This document shows positions 6,356 to 12,825 of a DNA stretch of 12,994 bases, one piece after another (position 1 is the first letter of the stretch; each line of letters begins with the position of its first letter). The notes below the pieces were generated by a model, which saw nothing but the letters and a program-made list of their open reading frames with translations, had not been told where the DNA came from and ran no database searches. A program made the translations under genes and the position numbers. Source of the stretch: Ruminococcus sp. (GTDB lineage: Bacteria > Bacillota > Clostridia > Oscillospirales > Acutalibacteraceae); NCBI GenBank assembly GCA_017502425.1, contig JAFVVB010000122.1, forward strand, positions 1-12,994, read 5' to 3'.

Positions 6356-7226
6356 TTTCTGCCTCCTGAGATTCCTCTTTTTTTAAACCATCTTTATTAT
6401 CATCAGATGATACTGTGTTCTTCATATCATTTTTATTTCTGAATACTATCAGAAGCACTATACCTGCAACAACTAAGACCAGAGATAACAGCTGTGATAC
6501 TCTGAGTTCATAGCCGAATATTTCAAACGGCAGATAAAGGCTATCGGTACGTAATCCTTCGACGAAAAAACGCTCCACACCATACCAGACCATATATAAA
6601 AATGCTAATTGACCATAGTACTTCTGCCATTTTTTCGAGAATATATGTAACACTAAAACGCCCAGCGCACACCATAGCGATTCATATAAAAAACACGGAT
6701 GAACCGCTACTTGGCCAGTGCCTTCGCTGACCATTCTGAAAAGTGAATCAGTCTGTGTACCAAATGCTTCCTGATTCATAAAATTACCCCAACGTCCTAC
6801 TGACTGGCCGATAAGAAAACATATCATAGTCAAATCAAGAACAGGTAGCAATTTCATTTTCTGGATTTTTGCAACTATAAGACCACCGATCAGCGCTCCT
6901 ATTATAGCGCCGTAGATAGCTATGCCTCCATCACGGATATTGAGTATCTGTGACGGATGCTGGGAAAAATAATCCCATTTAAACGCTACATAGTATATTC
7001 TTGCTCCTAAAATCGCAGTAATAACACCAACAATAAAGCAGTTAAGCAATTTATCTATATCTATTTCAAACCGTTTAGCGTTAAAATACGCGTACGTTAA
7101 AGAAAGCAATACTCCGGTTGCTATACATAAAGCGTACCAGTAAATATCAAATGTGCCCCCAATAGAAAAAGCGACACGATTTATTGTAAAATCAAGACCT
7201 AGTCCCGGAAAAGACACGTGAAACAT
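6348..7226 (-). CDS. lgt: Prolipoprotein diacylglyceryl transferase
   Basis: Lgt transfers diacylglycerol from phosphatidylglycerol to the lipobox cysteine of prelipoproteins in the cytoplasmic membrane. The 292-residue product has about seven hydrophobic segments and the family signature GRWGNFMNQEAFG (144-156), with R145, plus the conserved GGIAIYGAIIGA (about 100-111), HPCFLYESLW (176-185) and VERFFVEGLRTDSL. A charged hydrophilic tail (about 262-292) extends beyond the last helix. AAGGAGG precedes the start. It begins 10 bases after the upstream peptidase gene and its end overlaps folD, so it lies mid-operon. Confidence 0.96.
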   Translation of the reverse strand: MFHVSFPGLGLDFTINRVAFSIGGTFDIYWYALCIATGVLLSLTYAYFNAKRFEIDIDKLLNCFIVGVITAILGARIYYVAFKWDYFSQHPSQILNIRDGGIAIYGAIIGALIGGLIVAKIQKMKLLPVLDLTMICFLIGQSVGRWGNFMNQEAFGTQTDSLFRMVSEGTGQVAVHPCFLYESLWCALGVLVLHIFSKKWQKYYGQLAFLYMVWYGVERFFVEGLRTDSLYLPFEIFGYELRVSQLLSLVLVVAGIVLLIVFRNKNDMKNTVSSDDNKDGLKKEESQEAENV

Positions 7227-7236
7227 ATTCTCCTCC

Positions 7237-8511
7237 TTACTCTGCGTTCTTAATTACTGAAAGAGTTGACTTTTCTATATCAAACATATTATTAAGTCTA
7301 TCAGTAACGTCGTCTAATGTGGCATCAGAAATAGCATCGATATACTCGAATATTTCTCTATCAGAAAAATAAAAATCAGCCATTAAATTAGCAATATGGT
7401 CAGTAGAATTCAATGCCGCTATGCAATCACCGTAGGTAGCGCGTTTAGCGATTTCAAATTCTTCTTCAGATATTCCCGTTTTCTTCATCTGCTGTATATA
7501 ATCTTTGATGATGGTTGCAACTTTCTTAGGGTCGTGGGATTCCCCCGAGAAAATAGTAGCTAAAAACCCTTCGCCCTCCATATATTCATATGAAAAGCTA
7601 GCGTTAATCAGGTTTTCGTCCATCAGCTTTCTGTACAATGTGCTGGTTGATGAAGCTAATAAGAAAAGCAGGATTTCTGAACATGCAAGAGTTTTTACAT
7701 CAGGACGTTTTTTGCCTGCTTTTTCTTTAAAGCCGAGATTAAACAGCGGTAACCCCACAGGCAAACACTGTTCAACATACGGCGATACTACTGAGTCGTC
7801 CTCGTCTTCAAATATGTTTTCTATCTTATGATACTCATTCTTTTTGAGCATTTTATCTGCAATAGAAAGTACGGTATCCAAAGTAGTATTACCACATACA
7901 CACAGAACCATATTATTGAGATTATAATATGTGTTATAGCAGGTATACAGGTATTCAGGAGTGATTTCTGCGATAGACTCCACTGTTCCTGCTATATCAA
8001 TTCGAACAGGATGAGCGTGGTACATATTCATCAGCATATTGAACATAACTCTCCACGACGGAGAATCATCGTACATCTTGATTTCCTGACCGATAATTCC
8101 CTGTTCTTTAGCTACTGTTTCTTCGGTAAAATAAGGAGACTGCACAAAATCCAGAAGTATTTCCAGACTATCTTCGAAATTATCCGTACATGAAAAAAGA
8201 TAACAGGTTTTATCAAAACTTGTGTAAGCGTTAGCATTAGCTCCTGTTTTAGCATAACGTGAAAACGCATCTCCGTCTTCTGACTCAAAAAGTTTGTGCT
8301 CAAGATAATGAGCTATACCGTCCGGAACTCGCACAACATCTTTATTATCAACTCTGAACGCATTATTGATGCTACCGTATTTAGTACCGAAAATAGCATA
8401 TGTTGAGCTATACCCTTCTTTAGGATAAACGTAGATGGTAAGTCCGCTATCGTGTTTAACTTTATAGTATTTTTCGTTAAGTAATTCTGACTTAATTTCA
8501 CTTATATGCAT
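7237..8511 (-). CDS. ymfH: M16-family zinc peptidase, YmfH type
   Basis: The 424-residue protein is an M16 (insulinase/processing peptidase) family member. It keeps the inverted zinc motif HYLEH (H68, E71, H72) in PDGIAHYLEHKLFE, the ANAYTSFDKTCYLF strand, and a downstream acidic ligand region EQGIIGQEIKMYDD (E136 to E143). It is therefore the catalytic half of the pair with the upstream gene. In Bacillus such ymfF/ymfH pairs have been linked by annotation to elongation factor P modification; no efp or ymfI is visible here, so that link is not supported by this window. No signal peptide, so probably cytoplasmic. AGAGGTG lies six bases before the start, and the gene follows its partner after two bases. 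Confidence 0.92.
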   Translation of the reverse strand: MHISEIKSELLNEKYYKVKHDSGLTIYVYPKEGYSSTYAIFGTKYGSINNAFRVDNKDVVRVPDGIAHYLEHKLFESEDGDAFSRYAKTGANANAYTSFDKTCYLFSCTDNFEDSLEILLDFVQSPYFTEETVAKEQGIIGQEIKMYDDSPSWRVMFNMLMNMYHAHPVRIDIAGTVESIAEITPEYLYTCYNTYYNLNNMVLCVCGNTTLDTVLSIADKMLKKNEYHKIENIFEDEDDSVVSPYVEQCLPVGLPLFNLGFKEKAGKKRPDVKTLACSEILLFLLASSTSTLYRKLMDENLINASFSYEYMEGEGFLATIFSGESHDPKKVATIIKDYIQQMKKTGISEEEFEIAKRATYGDCIAALNSTDHIANLMADFYFSDREIFEYIDAISDATLDDVTDRLNNMFDIEKSTLSVIKNAE

Positions 8512-8513
8512 AG

Positions 8514-9803
8514 TTACACCTCTTTATCTTCAAGACTTTGCACACCGGTTAAAGTAAATACAGTATCTAAAGTAAGCTTTTTAGCACAACGCACCACATC
8601 TTCTTTCGTCAGACTGTTAACTTTATCGACCGCCTGCTGTGGGGTGTATATAGTGCCATCGAGCATCTGGGACAAGTAGTAGGAATTAATGCCACCTACC
8701 GTATCGCATGATGAGTAGAAAGCGTTAGCCATAGACATTTTAGTAGCCTCTATCTCCTCGTCAGTTATCTCACCATTTTGCATAGCTTTAATTTCGCCTA
8801 AAATAGCTTCTTTAGTTTTTTCTATATTCTCTCTTTCAACGCCACTTTCTACGAGCATAATACCCTTAGAACGAATATAAGAAGATGAGCAGTAATAACA
8901 CAGCGATAGCTTTTCTCTGACGTTACAGAAAAGCTTAGAATGAGCGGTACCGCCCAGTACAGAACACATAAGACGTACAGCCATAACATCTTCGTCAGGT
9001 TCAGCAATTTCAGTTCTGAATCCCATGATAAGCTTTGACTGAGAAAGCTCCATATCTTCGTTTTCTACTTTCACATTTTCAGCACATTTTACTACTTGTG
9101 TATTAAGCACTGAAGGTGTTCGTGAAATTTCAGAAAAACGAGAATTAAAAACATCGAACGCCATTGAAGAATCTGAATCGCCGACGTAAATAATTTCAAA
9201 ACGAGCTTTTTTGAGCATATTCTGCCACGCAGTATATAAATCCTGCGGTGTAGCGGCAATAACGTCTTCTTTAGTACCGTAACGATTAATACCATATGCC
9301 TCATCAGAGCACATAATGCTAAGTGCTTTCTGGCTTGAATAAATACGTTTTTCGTTAAACTCAGCATCAATCATATCGATAAGCTGACGTCTCTCCTGCT
9401 CACATTCGTTTATATCAAAAAGACCGTCTTTTAAAAACGGATTAAAAATAACATCGCACAGTAAAGTTGAAAGCTCTTTTGAAATAATCTCATCAGAAAG
9501 TGCAAATCTATCATCAATACCGGATATTGAAAAAGTAAGAGCTTGTACATCTCCCATTTTTCTGAAGCCGGACGAAAGTGATGCACCATAAAGTGAAGAA
9601 AGTTTTCTTGATAAAACAGTAAAGTCAGGGTACTTCTCGCACGAGCGAGTGAGCACAAGTGACATCAATGCATTATTCGCAGCAGTAGTAATATCAAGTG
9701 GTAAAAAAGCAGTCACGGAAATTCGTGTGGTTTTAAATCTACTTTCTTTGATAGTGTTAAACGTTACCGAGTCGGTAATCGATCTTCTGATTAATTTACT
9801 CAT
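8514..9803 (-). CDS. ymfF: M16-family inactive partner, YmfF type
   Basis: The 429-residue protein has the M16 fold but no HxxEH zinc motif; the corresponding region reads FTVLSRKLSSLYGA. It keeps the C-terminal Arg/Tyr features of the non-catalytic subunit (LFCNVREKLSLCYYCSSSY), as in two-subunit M16 enzymes where one half binds substrate and the other cleaves. I start at the ATG at 9803, which has TTGGAGGT six bases upstream; a TTG four codons earlier is in frame but lies within that ribosome binding site. First gene of the ymfF-ymfH-lgt-folD group, divergent from the tRNA-Leu promoter. Confidence 0.9.
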   Translation of the reverse strand: MSKLIRRSITDSVTFNTIKESRFKTTRISVTAFLPLDITTAANNALMSLVLTRSCEKYPDFTVLSRKLSSLYGASLSSGFRKMGDVQALTFSISGIDDRFALSDEIISKELSTLLCDVIFNPFLKDGLFDINECEQERRQLIDMIDAEFNEKRIYSSQKALSIMCSDEAYGINRYGTKEDVIAATPQDLYTAWQNMLKKARFEIIYVGDSDSSMAFDVFNSRFSEISRTPSVLNTQVVKCAENVKVENEDMELSQSKLIMGFRTEIAEPDEDVMAVRLMCSVLGGTAHSKLFCNVREKLSLCYYCSSSYIRSKGIMLVESGVERENIEKTKEAILGEIKAMQNGEITDEEIEATKMSMANAFYSSCDTVGGINSYYLSQMLDGTIYTPQQAVDKVNSLTKEDVVRCAKKLTLDTVFTLTGVQSLEDKEV

Positions 9804-9838
9804 ATTTACCTCCAATTAAAACGGTAAAAGTAACAAAA

Positions 9839-9866
9839 ATAATATAACTAATATATTGTAACACAA
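9839..9866 (-). promoter_or_regulatory. Weak candidate promoter for the ymfF operon
   Basis: On the minus strand TTGTGT (9866-9861), a 16-bp spacer and TATTAT (9844-9839) would start transcription about 30 bases before the ymfF ATG. The region is so AT-rich that other pairs are possible, so the call is tentative. An 11-bp inverted repeat (AATATATTGTA at 9850-9860, TACAATATATT at 9882-9892) surrounds the -35 and could be an operator serving the divergent intergenic region. Confidence 0.3.
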
Positions 9867-9918
9867 CACAACGGATTTGTATACAATATATTTTATCACA
9901 AAAGATTGATTTTTATTA

Positions 9919-9947
9919 TTGACAAACGCAGAATTTGGTGATATAAT
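9919..9947 (+). promoter_or_regulatory. Consensus sigma-A promoter of tRNA-Leu
   Basis: TTGACA (9919-9924), a 17-bp spacer and TATAAT (9942-9947), with TGA directly upstream giving an extended -10. Both hexamers match consensus perfectly. The expected start is about 9954, some 23 bases before the mature tRNA 5' end. Confidence 0.9.
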
Positions 9948-9976
9948 AGCAAACGTTCGAGAAATTGAATATATTC

Positions 9977-10060
9977 GCGAGTGTGCTGGAATAGGCAGAC
10001 AGGCACGTTTGAGGGGCGTGTGTCTTCGACGTACGGGTTCAAGTCCCGTCACTCGCACCA
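9977..10060 (+). tRNA. tRNA-Leu, anticodon GAG
   Basis: The 84-base cloverleaf is complete: acceptor GCGAGTG (9977-9983) pairs with CACTCGC (10050-10056), discriminator A, encoded CCA (10058-10060). D arm CTG/CAG; anticodon stem CACGT/GCGTG with loop TTGAGGG, anticodon GAG at 10011-10013; class II long variable arm (10021-10032); T arm ACGGG-TTCAAGT-CCCGT. The long variable arm and GAG anticodon identify it as leucine, reading CUC/CUU. A T-tailed hairpin follows 10 bases later, then an array built from copies of this tRNA's ends. Confidence 0.97.
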
Positions 10061-10070
10061 TAAGAATTAA

Positions 10071-10094
10071 GGGATACCATTTGGTATCCCTTTT
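10071..10094 (+). terminator. Terminator of tRNA-Leu (terminator 1)
   Basis: GGGATACC (10071-10078), loop ATTT, GGTATCCC (10083-10090), then TTTTCTTATTTTTT. It sits 10 bases after the CCA end. The hairpin is the centre of a longer imperfect palindrome, 10038-10126, whose outer arms are the tRNA T-arm/acceptor 3' strand and its mirror image. Confidence 0.88.
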
Positions 10095-10109
10095 CTTATT
10101 TTTTGTGCT

Positions 10110-10283
10110 AGTGACGGTGACTTGAAGGCGAGTGTGCCGAGGAGATGTGGAACGCATCGACGAAGGTAAAAACGCTACGGTGTAGCGTTTTTAGCGAGAG
10201 CGAAGATAATACTTCTATGAATCACAATGGGTGCAAGGCGAAATCGATATTTCTATTTAATTAAACACCCGTCACTCGCACCA
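10110..10283 (+). repeat. tRNA-ended repeat, copy A (174 bp)
   Basis: The left end (AGTGACGG, then GACTTGAA) is an inverted near-copy of the tRNA-Leu 3' end. From 10128 the sequence GCGAGTGTGC equals the first ten bases of the tRNA, and the right end CCCGTCACTCGCACCA equals its last 16. GCGAGTG (10128-10134) and CACTCGC (10273-10279) can pair exactly as the tRNA acceptor stem, with an encoded CCA; the anticodon and T arms are missing. Inside is an 11-bp hairpin (10168-10192, stem AAAAACGCTAC, loop GGT). A 13-base sequence at 10105-10117 and its inverted partner at 10269-10281 match at 12 positions, like terminal inverted repeats. Confidence 0.88.
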
Positions 10284-10290
10284 AGGAATG

Positions 10291-10318
10291 ACGGATATCC
10301 AAACGGATATCCGTTTTT
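10291..10318 (+). terminator. Terminator between repeats A and B (terminator 2)
   Basis: ACGGATATCC (10291-10300), loop AAAC, GGATATCCGT (10305-10314), T run at 10314-10318. It occupies the same place relative to repeat A as terminator 1 does to the tRNA, but the sequence differs, so the hairpin has been replaced while the position is kept. Confidence 0.85.
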
Positions 10319-10333
10319 CTTTATGTCAGTAAG

Positions 10334-10507
10334 AGTGACGGCGACTTGAAGGCGAGCGTGCCGAAGAGATGTGGAACGCATCGATGAAGGTAAAAACGCT
10401 ACGGCGTAGCGTTTTTAGCGAGAGCGAAGATGATACTTCTATGAATCACAATGGGCGCAAGGCGAAATCGATATTTCTATTTAATTAAACACCCGTCACT
10501 CGCACCA
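10334..10507 (+). repeat. tRNA-ended repeat, copy B (174 bp)
   Basis: Second copy, offset exactly 224 bases from copy A, without insertions or deletions. By eye there are seven differences in 174 positions and all are transitions. One (10357, T to C) puts a C opposite A in the acceptor-like stem (GCGAGCG against CACTCGC); another changes the internal hairpin loop from GGT to GGC (10392-10416) and leaves the stem intact. The 3' end is again CCCGTCACTCGCACCA (10492-10507). Confidence 0.88.
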
Positions 10508-10517
10508 TATGAATTAA

Positions 10518-10541
10518 GGGATACCATTTGGTATCCCTTTT
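10518..10541 (+). terminator. Terminator after repeat B (terminator 3)
   Basis: GGGATACC (10518-10525), loop ATTT, GGTATCCC (10530-10537) and TTTT. This hairpin and its surroundings duplicate terminator 1 almost exactly. It is followed by the left end of a third repeat copy (AGTGGCGG, then GACTTGAA, 10557-10573), which stops where the tRNA-like part would begin. Confidence 0.87.
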
Positions 10542-10582
10542 CTTATTTTTTGTGCTAGTGGCGGTGACTTGAATACTAAATA

Positions 10583-10611
10583 TTGTAATACACTGAAATT
10601 TGTGTTAAAAT
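10583..10611 (+). promoter_or_regulatory. Promoter of the membrane protein gene
   Basis: TTGTAA (10583-10588), a 17-bp spacer and TAAAAT (10606-10611), with TGT directly upstream forming an extended -10. The expected start near 10618 leaves a leader of about 17 bases with GGGAGG at 10621-10626. It begins 10 bases after the repeat array ends. Confidence 0.6.
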
Positions 10612-10634
10612 CGTGAAAAAGGGAGGTTCTCTTT

Positions 10635-11672
10635 ATGAAGCTATTTAATAAATCAAATACTGATTCTGGTGCAAAAAATGATGAAACTACGGATGTTTCT
10701 GACATTAACACCAACAAAGTAGAGCTCACTAAATTAGATATCACAGACTATTTAGTTAAAAATTACAGAGGATTTCCAACCGCTCTTTTAGTTATCGGAA
10801 TCTTAGCCGCTTTAATTTTCGGCGCAGTGGCTTTCTTTGAGCGCTCTCTGATATATTTATCAATCACTGTTTTTGTCATTGCACTTTCTGTGTATGCGAA
10901 TTTTAAATACAGAAACTTTATAAACAGAGCATACAATATGGAGTTTTATATCGAAAAAGATGTATGTATAAAGAAATATGATGTTGATGGTCAAGAAGGC
11001 GGTAGCACAACATACTATATGATTTTCCAAAAACACGGCAGACACAGATTGCGTACACCTACATATAGTACTAAAATGAACACCTGCGACTTTGAGATAT
11101 ATCACCGTGCTAACACAGGCGACTCGTACTATCTCGTGTTTTTTGAAAAAAGCAGTCAGATTCGTATGGTTATTCCTGCAAATGAATACGAGTTGTATTT
11201 CGGTGATTTCGGATGTGAAAACGGACGATATTATCCAATCGGGGACAAAGACGCCAAGAAACTTCTTGAACATGAGTACTCGGTAGAAAAATCAAATCTT
11301 ACGTGTGAAGAGATAGCTAAGATTAATGATGCTCACAATTCATTTAACAATTTTAAAATAAAATCAAAGCAGCTACTGGTATTCACATTTCTCTTTGCCT
11401 TATTAACTGTTGTTGCTGTGTTTTCCAAAACTGTTTGTGTGCTTAGTATCATTTTCAGTCTGCCTATGCTTGCAGCTCCTATTATCATAGCTTTAAAAGC
11501 ATCAAGAAAGAGTCTCGATGCATATAACACAATTAAAAGCATTAAATATGAGTACGAACGATATCAACAGAAGCAAAACAAGACCGGAACAATAACTGCG
11601 CTATCGATTTTCGGCTCTGTTATTTTATGGATAATAAACATTGTAATTCTTGCTACTTTTCACACTCAATAA
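10635..11672 (+). CDS. Multi-pass membrane protein, unknown function
   Basis: I do not recognise this 345-residue protein. Its layout is clear: a polar, Asp/Thr/Asn-rich N-terminus (about 1-45); two helices (about 48-69 and 71-90: ALLVIGILAALIFGAVAFF; SLIYLSITVFVIALSVYANF); a soluble stretch of about 150 residues rich in Tyr and charged residues (GSTTYYMIFQKHGRHRLR; SSQIRMVIPANEYELYFGD); two more helices (about 247-287); a charged, probably coiled segment (KSIKYEYERYQQKQNK); and a last helix (about 322-343). No signal peptide and no catalytic motif that I can name. GGGAGG eight bases before the ATG supports the start. It is monocistronic, with its own promoter and a terminator at 11747-11777. 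Its base composition resembles its neighbours. Confidence 0.85.
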   Translation: MKLFNKSNTDSGAKNDETTDVSDINTNKVELTKLDITDYLVKNYRGFPTALLVIGILAALIFGAVAFFERSLIYLSITVFVIALSVYANFKYRNFINRAYNMEFYIEKDVCIKKYDVDGQEGGSTTYYMIFQKHGRHRLRTPTYSTKMNTCDFEIYHRANTGDSYYLVFFEKSSQIRMVIPANEYELYFGDFGCENGRYYPIGDKDAKKLLEHEYSVEKSNLTCEEIAKINDAHNSFNNFKIKSKQLLVFTFLFALLTVVAVFSKTVCVLSIIFSLPMLAAPIIIALKASRKSLDAYNTIKSIKYEYERYQQKQNKTGTITALSIFGSVILWIINIVILATFHTQ

Positions 11673-11746
11673 TCATAGAAAAAATCAAGGGTATGCAAGT
11701 GAAAAACGCATAACTATACTGTTTTAACATTTTTAAATCACACATT

Positions 11747-11777
11747 GTCGCAGGCTAAATACGTCTGCGACTTTTTT
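11747..11777 (+). terminator. Terminator after the membrane protein gene
   Basis: GTCGCAG (11747-11753) pairs with CTGCGAC (11765-11771), plus a possible G-T pair inside, followed by TTTTTT (11772-11777). It lies about 75 bases after the stop codon. Confidence 0.85.
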
Positions 11778-11924
11778 ATTTCAAAATGGTCACATGAACT
11801 TAATATCACTACTCTCCCCTGTGTGGTAAAATTGAACTACGGACAAAATACTGATTTCTATTTTAAATATATATAACTATCAATCTGCTACCAAAGAATA
11901 CAATTAACCAATTCTTCTACCCAC

Positions 11925-11942
11925 ACCACTACTAGTAGTGGT
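11925..11942. promoter_or_regulatory. 18-bp perfect palindrome, possible operator
   Basis: ACCACTACTAGTAGTGGT reads the same on both strands. It ends 49 bases before the glnA -35 box. There is no T run after it, so it is not a terminator. Distance and symmetry fit a binding site for a dimeric activator or repressor of glnA, but the factor is unknown. Confidence 0.45.
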
Positions 11943-11991
11943 TATTATAAATAAAAATACCGATATTTAGTTGATATACTCGTATATTTAA

Positions 11992-12020
11992 TTGACACAT
12001 AGTGTAAAAATTGATATAAT
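11992..12020 (+). promoter_or_regulatory. Consensus sigma-A promoter of glnA
   Basis: TTGACA (11992-11997), a 17-bp spacer, TATAAT (12015-12020): both hexamers and the spacing are ideal. The start is expected near 12027, giving a leader of about 25 bases, too short for a riboswitch. The ribosome binding site AGAGGTG is at 12038-12044. Confidence 0.88.
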
Positions 12021-12051
12021 ATTACATATTTTTTAAAAGAGGTGTTCTTTT

Positions 12052-12825
12052 ATGGCAAAAACTGTAAAGGATATCATGAAGCTTATTAAAGATAATGATA
12101 TCAAAATGGTTGACTTTAAAATGGTTGACATCAACGGTCAGTATAGACATGTTTCTATTCTTGCTGAAAACTTCAACGAAGATACAATGAAAAGTGGTAT
12201 CGGTTTCGACGCTTCTAACTACGGCTACGCTGTTGTTGAGAAGAGTGATATGGTATTTATCCCTGATCCTGACACCGCGTATATCGATCCTTTCTGCGAG
12301 ATACCTACTCTCTCTATGACCGGTAACGCTATGATCATCGATAACCCTGAGAACCGCCCACTCGCTCAGTATCCACGTAACATCGTTAAAGCCGCTACTC
12401 AGTACATGAAAGACTGTGGTGTTGCTGACACTATGTTCATTTTACCTGAGTTTGAGTTCTATCTTTTCGATCAGGTTGGTTGGGAAGTTGCTCCTAACGA
12501 GGTATCTGCTTTTGTTGATACTGATCAGTCATACTGGAACAGTGCAACACAGGGCAAGGGCTGCGTAGTACCTCACCAGAAAGCATACCACGTTGCTAAA
12601 CCTTTCGATACTTCTTATGACATCAGATCAGAAATGTGCTTACTGATGAAAGAAATGGGTATCGAAATCAACTACCAGCATCCTGAGGTTGCTGCATCAG
12701 GTCAGTTTGAAATCGAGCCACAGCTCGGCGAAATGACTAAGATGGCTGATGCATCTATGATGATCAAATACATCATCCACAACGTTGCTATGAAATACGG
12801 CAAAACTGCTACATTTATGCCAAAG
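12052..12825 (+). CDS. glnA: Glutamine synthetase, N-terminal 258 residues (interrupted)
   Basis: Glutamine synthetase joins ammonia to glutamate using ATP. The first 258 residues are a good type I sequence: an N-terminal beta-grasp domain (about 1-105, with GIGFDASNYGYA), then the start of the catalytic domain with the metal-ligand segment PEFEFYLFD (E123, E125), the IRSEM segment, and QHPEVAASGQFEIEP with E212 and E220. The match stops at TATFMPK (252-258), where the family continues with a Pro and then a GDNGSGMH-type active-site loop. That loop, the ATP-binding region, the glutamate flap and about 180 more residues are missing. The frame stays open into foreign-looking sequence. The start is well set by AGAGGTG seven bases upstream and a perfect promoter. 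Confidence 0.9.

Larger units (their letters stand above)
10061..10573 (+). repeat. Tandem array of tRNA-Leu-ended repeats and terminators
   Basis: The 0.5 kb after the tRNA contains no credible coding sequence. Its order is: spacer with terminator 1 (10061-10109), repeat A (10110-10283), spacer with terminator 2 (10284-10333), repeat B (10334-10507), spacer with terminator 3 and the first 17 bases of a third repeat (10508-10573). Positions 10061-10126 and 10508-10573 match at 64 of 66 bases. Each repeat ends in the last 16 bases of the tRNA gene. I see the repeats directly; origin (mobile element, duplicated tRNA or structural RNA) is unresolved. Confidence 0.9.
11778..12051. other. Intergenic region upstream of glnA
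   Basis: This AT-rich region holds no gene I can support. It contains an 18-base perfect palindrome at 11925-11942 (ACCACTACT and its complement) and the glnA promoter at 11992-12020. I looked for the Bacillus-type GlnR/TnrA box (TGTNA, seven bases, TNACA) and did not find a convincing one. Confidence 0.55.

Noticed and set aside
9816..10157. Minus-strand open frame of 113 codons across the tRNA
   Set aside because: Its middle is the antisense translation of tRNA-Leu (GLEPVRRRHTPLKRACLP), a familiar false protein, and the rest covers promoter and repeat DNA.
10110..10507. HEARO/omega-type guide RNA, or a group I intron in tRNA-Leu
   Set aside because: No IscB or TnpB gene, no recognisable core of either class, and the flanking tRNA is intact and uninterrupted. 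A covariance-model search would settle this.
10061..10573. CRISPR array
   Set aside because: The repeats are 174 bp, there are only two plus a fragment, and the spacers are terminator hairpins; no cas gene is present.
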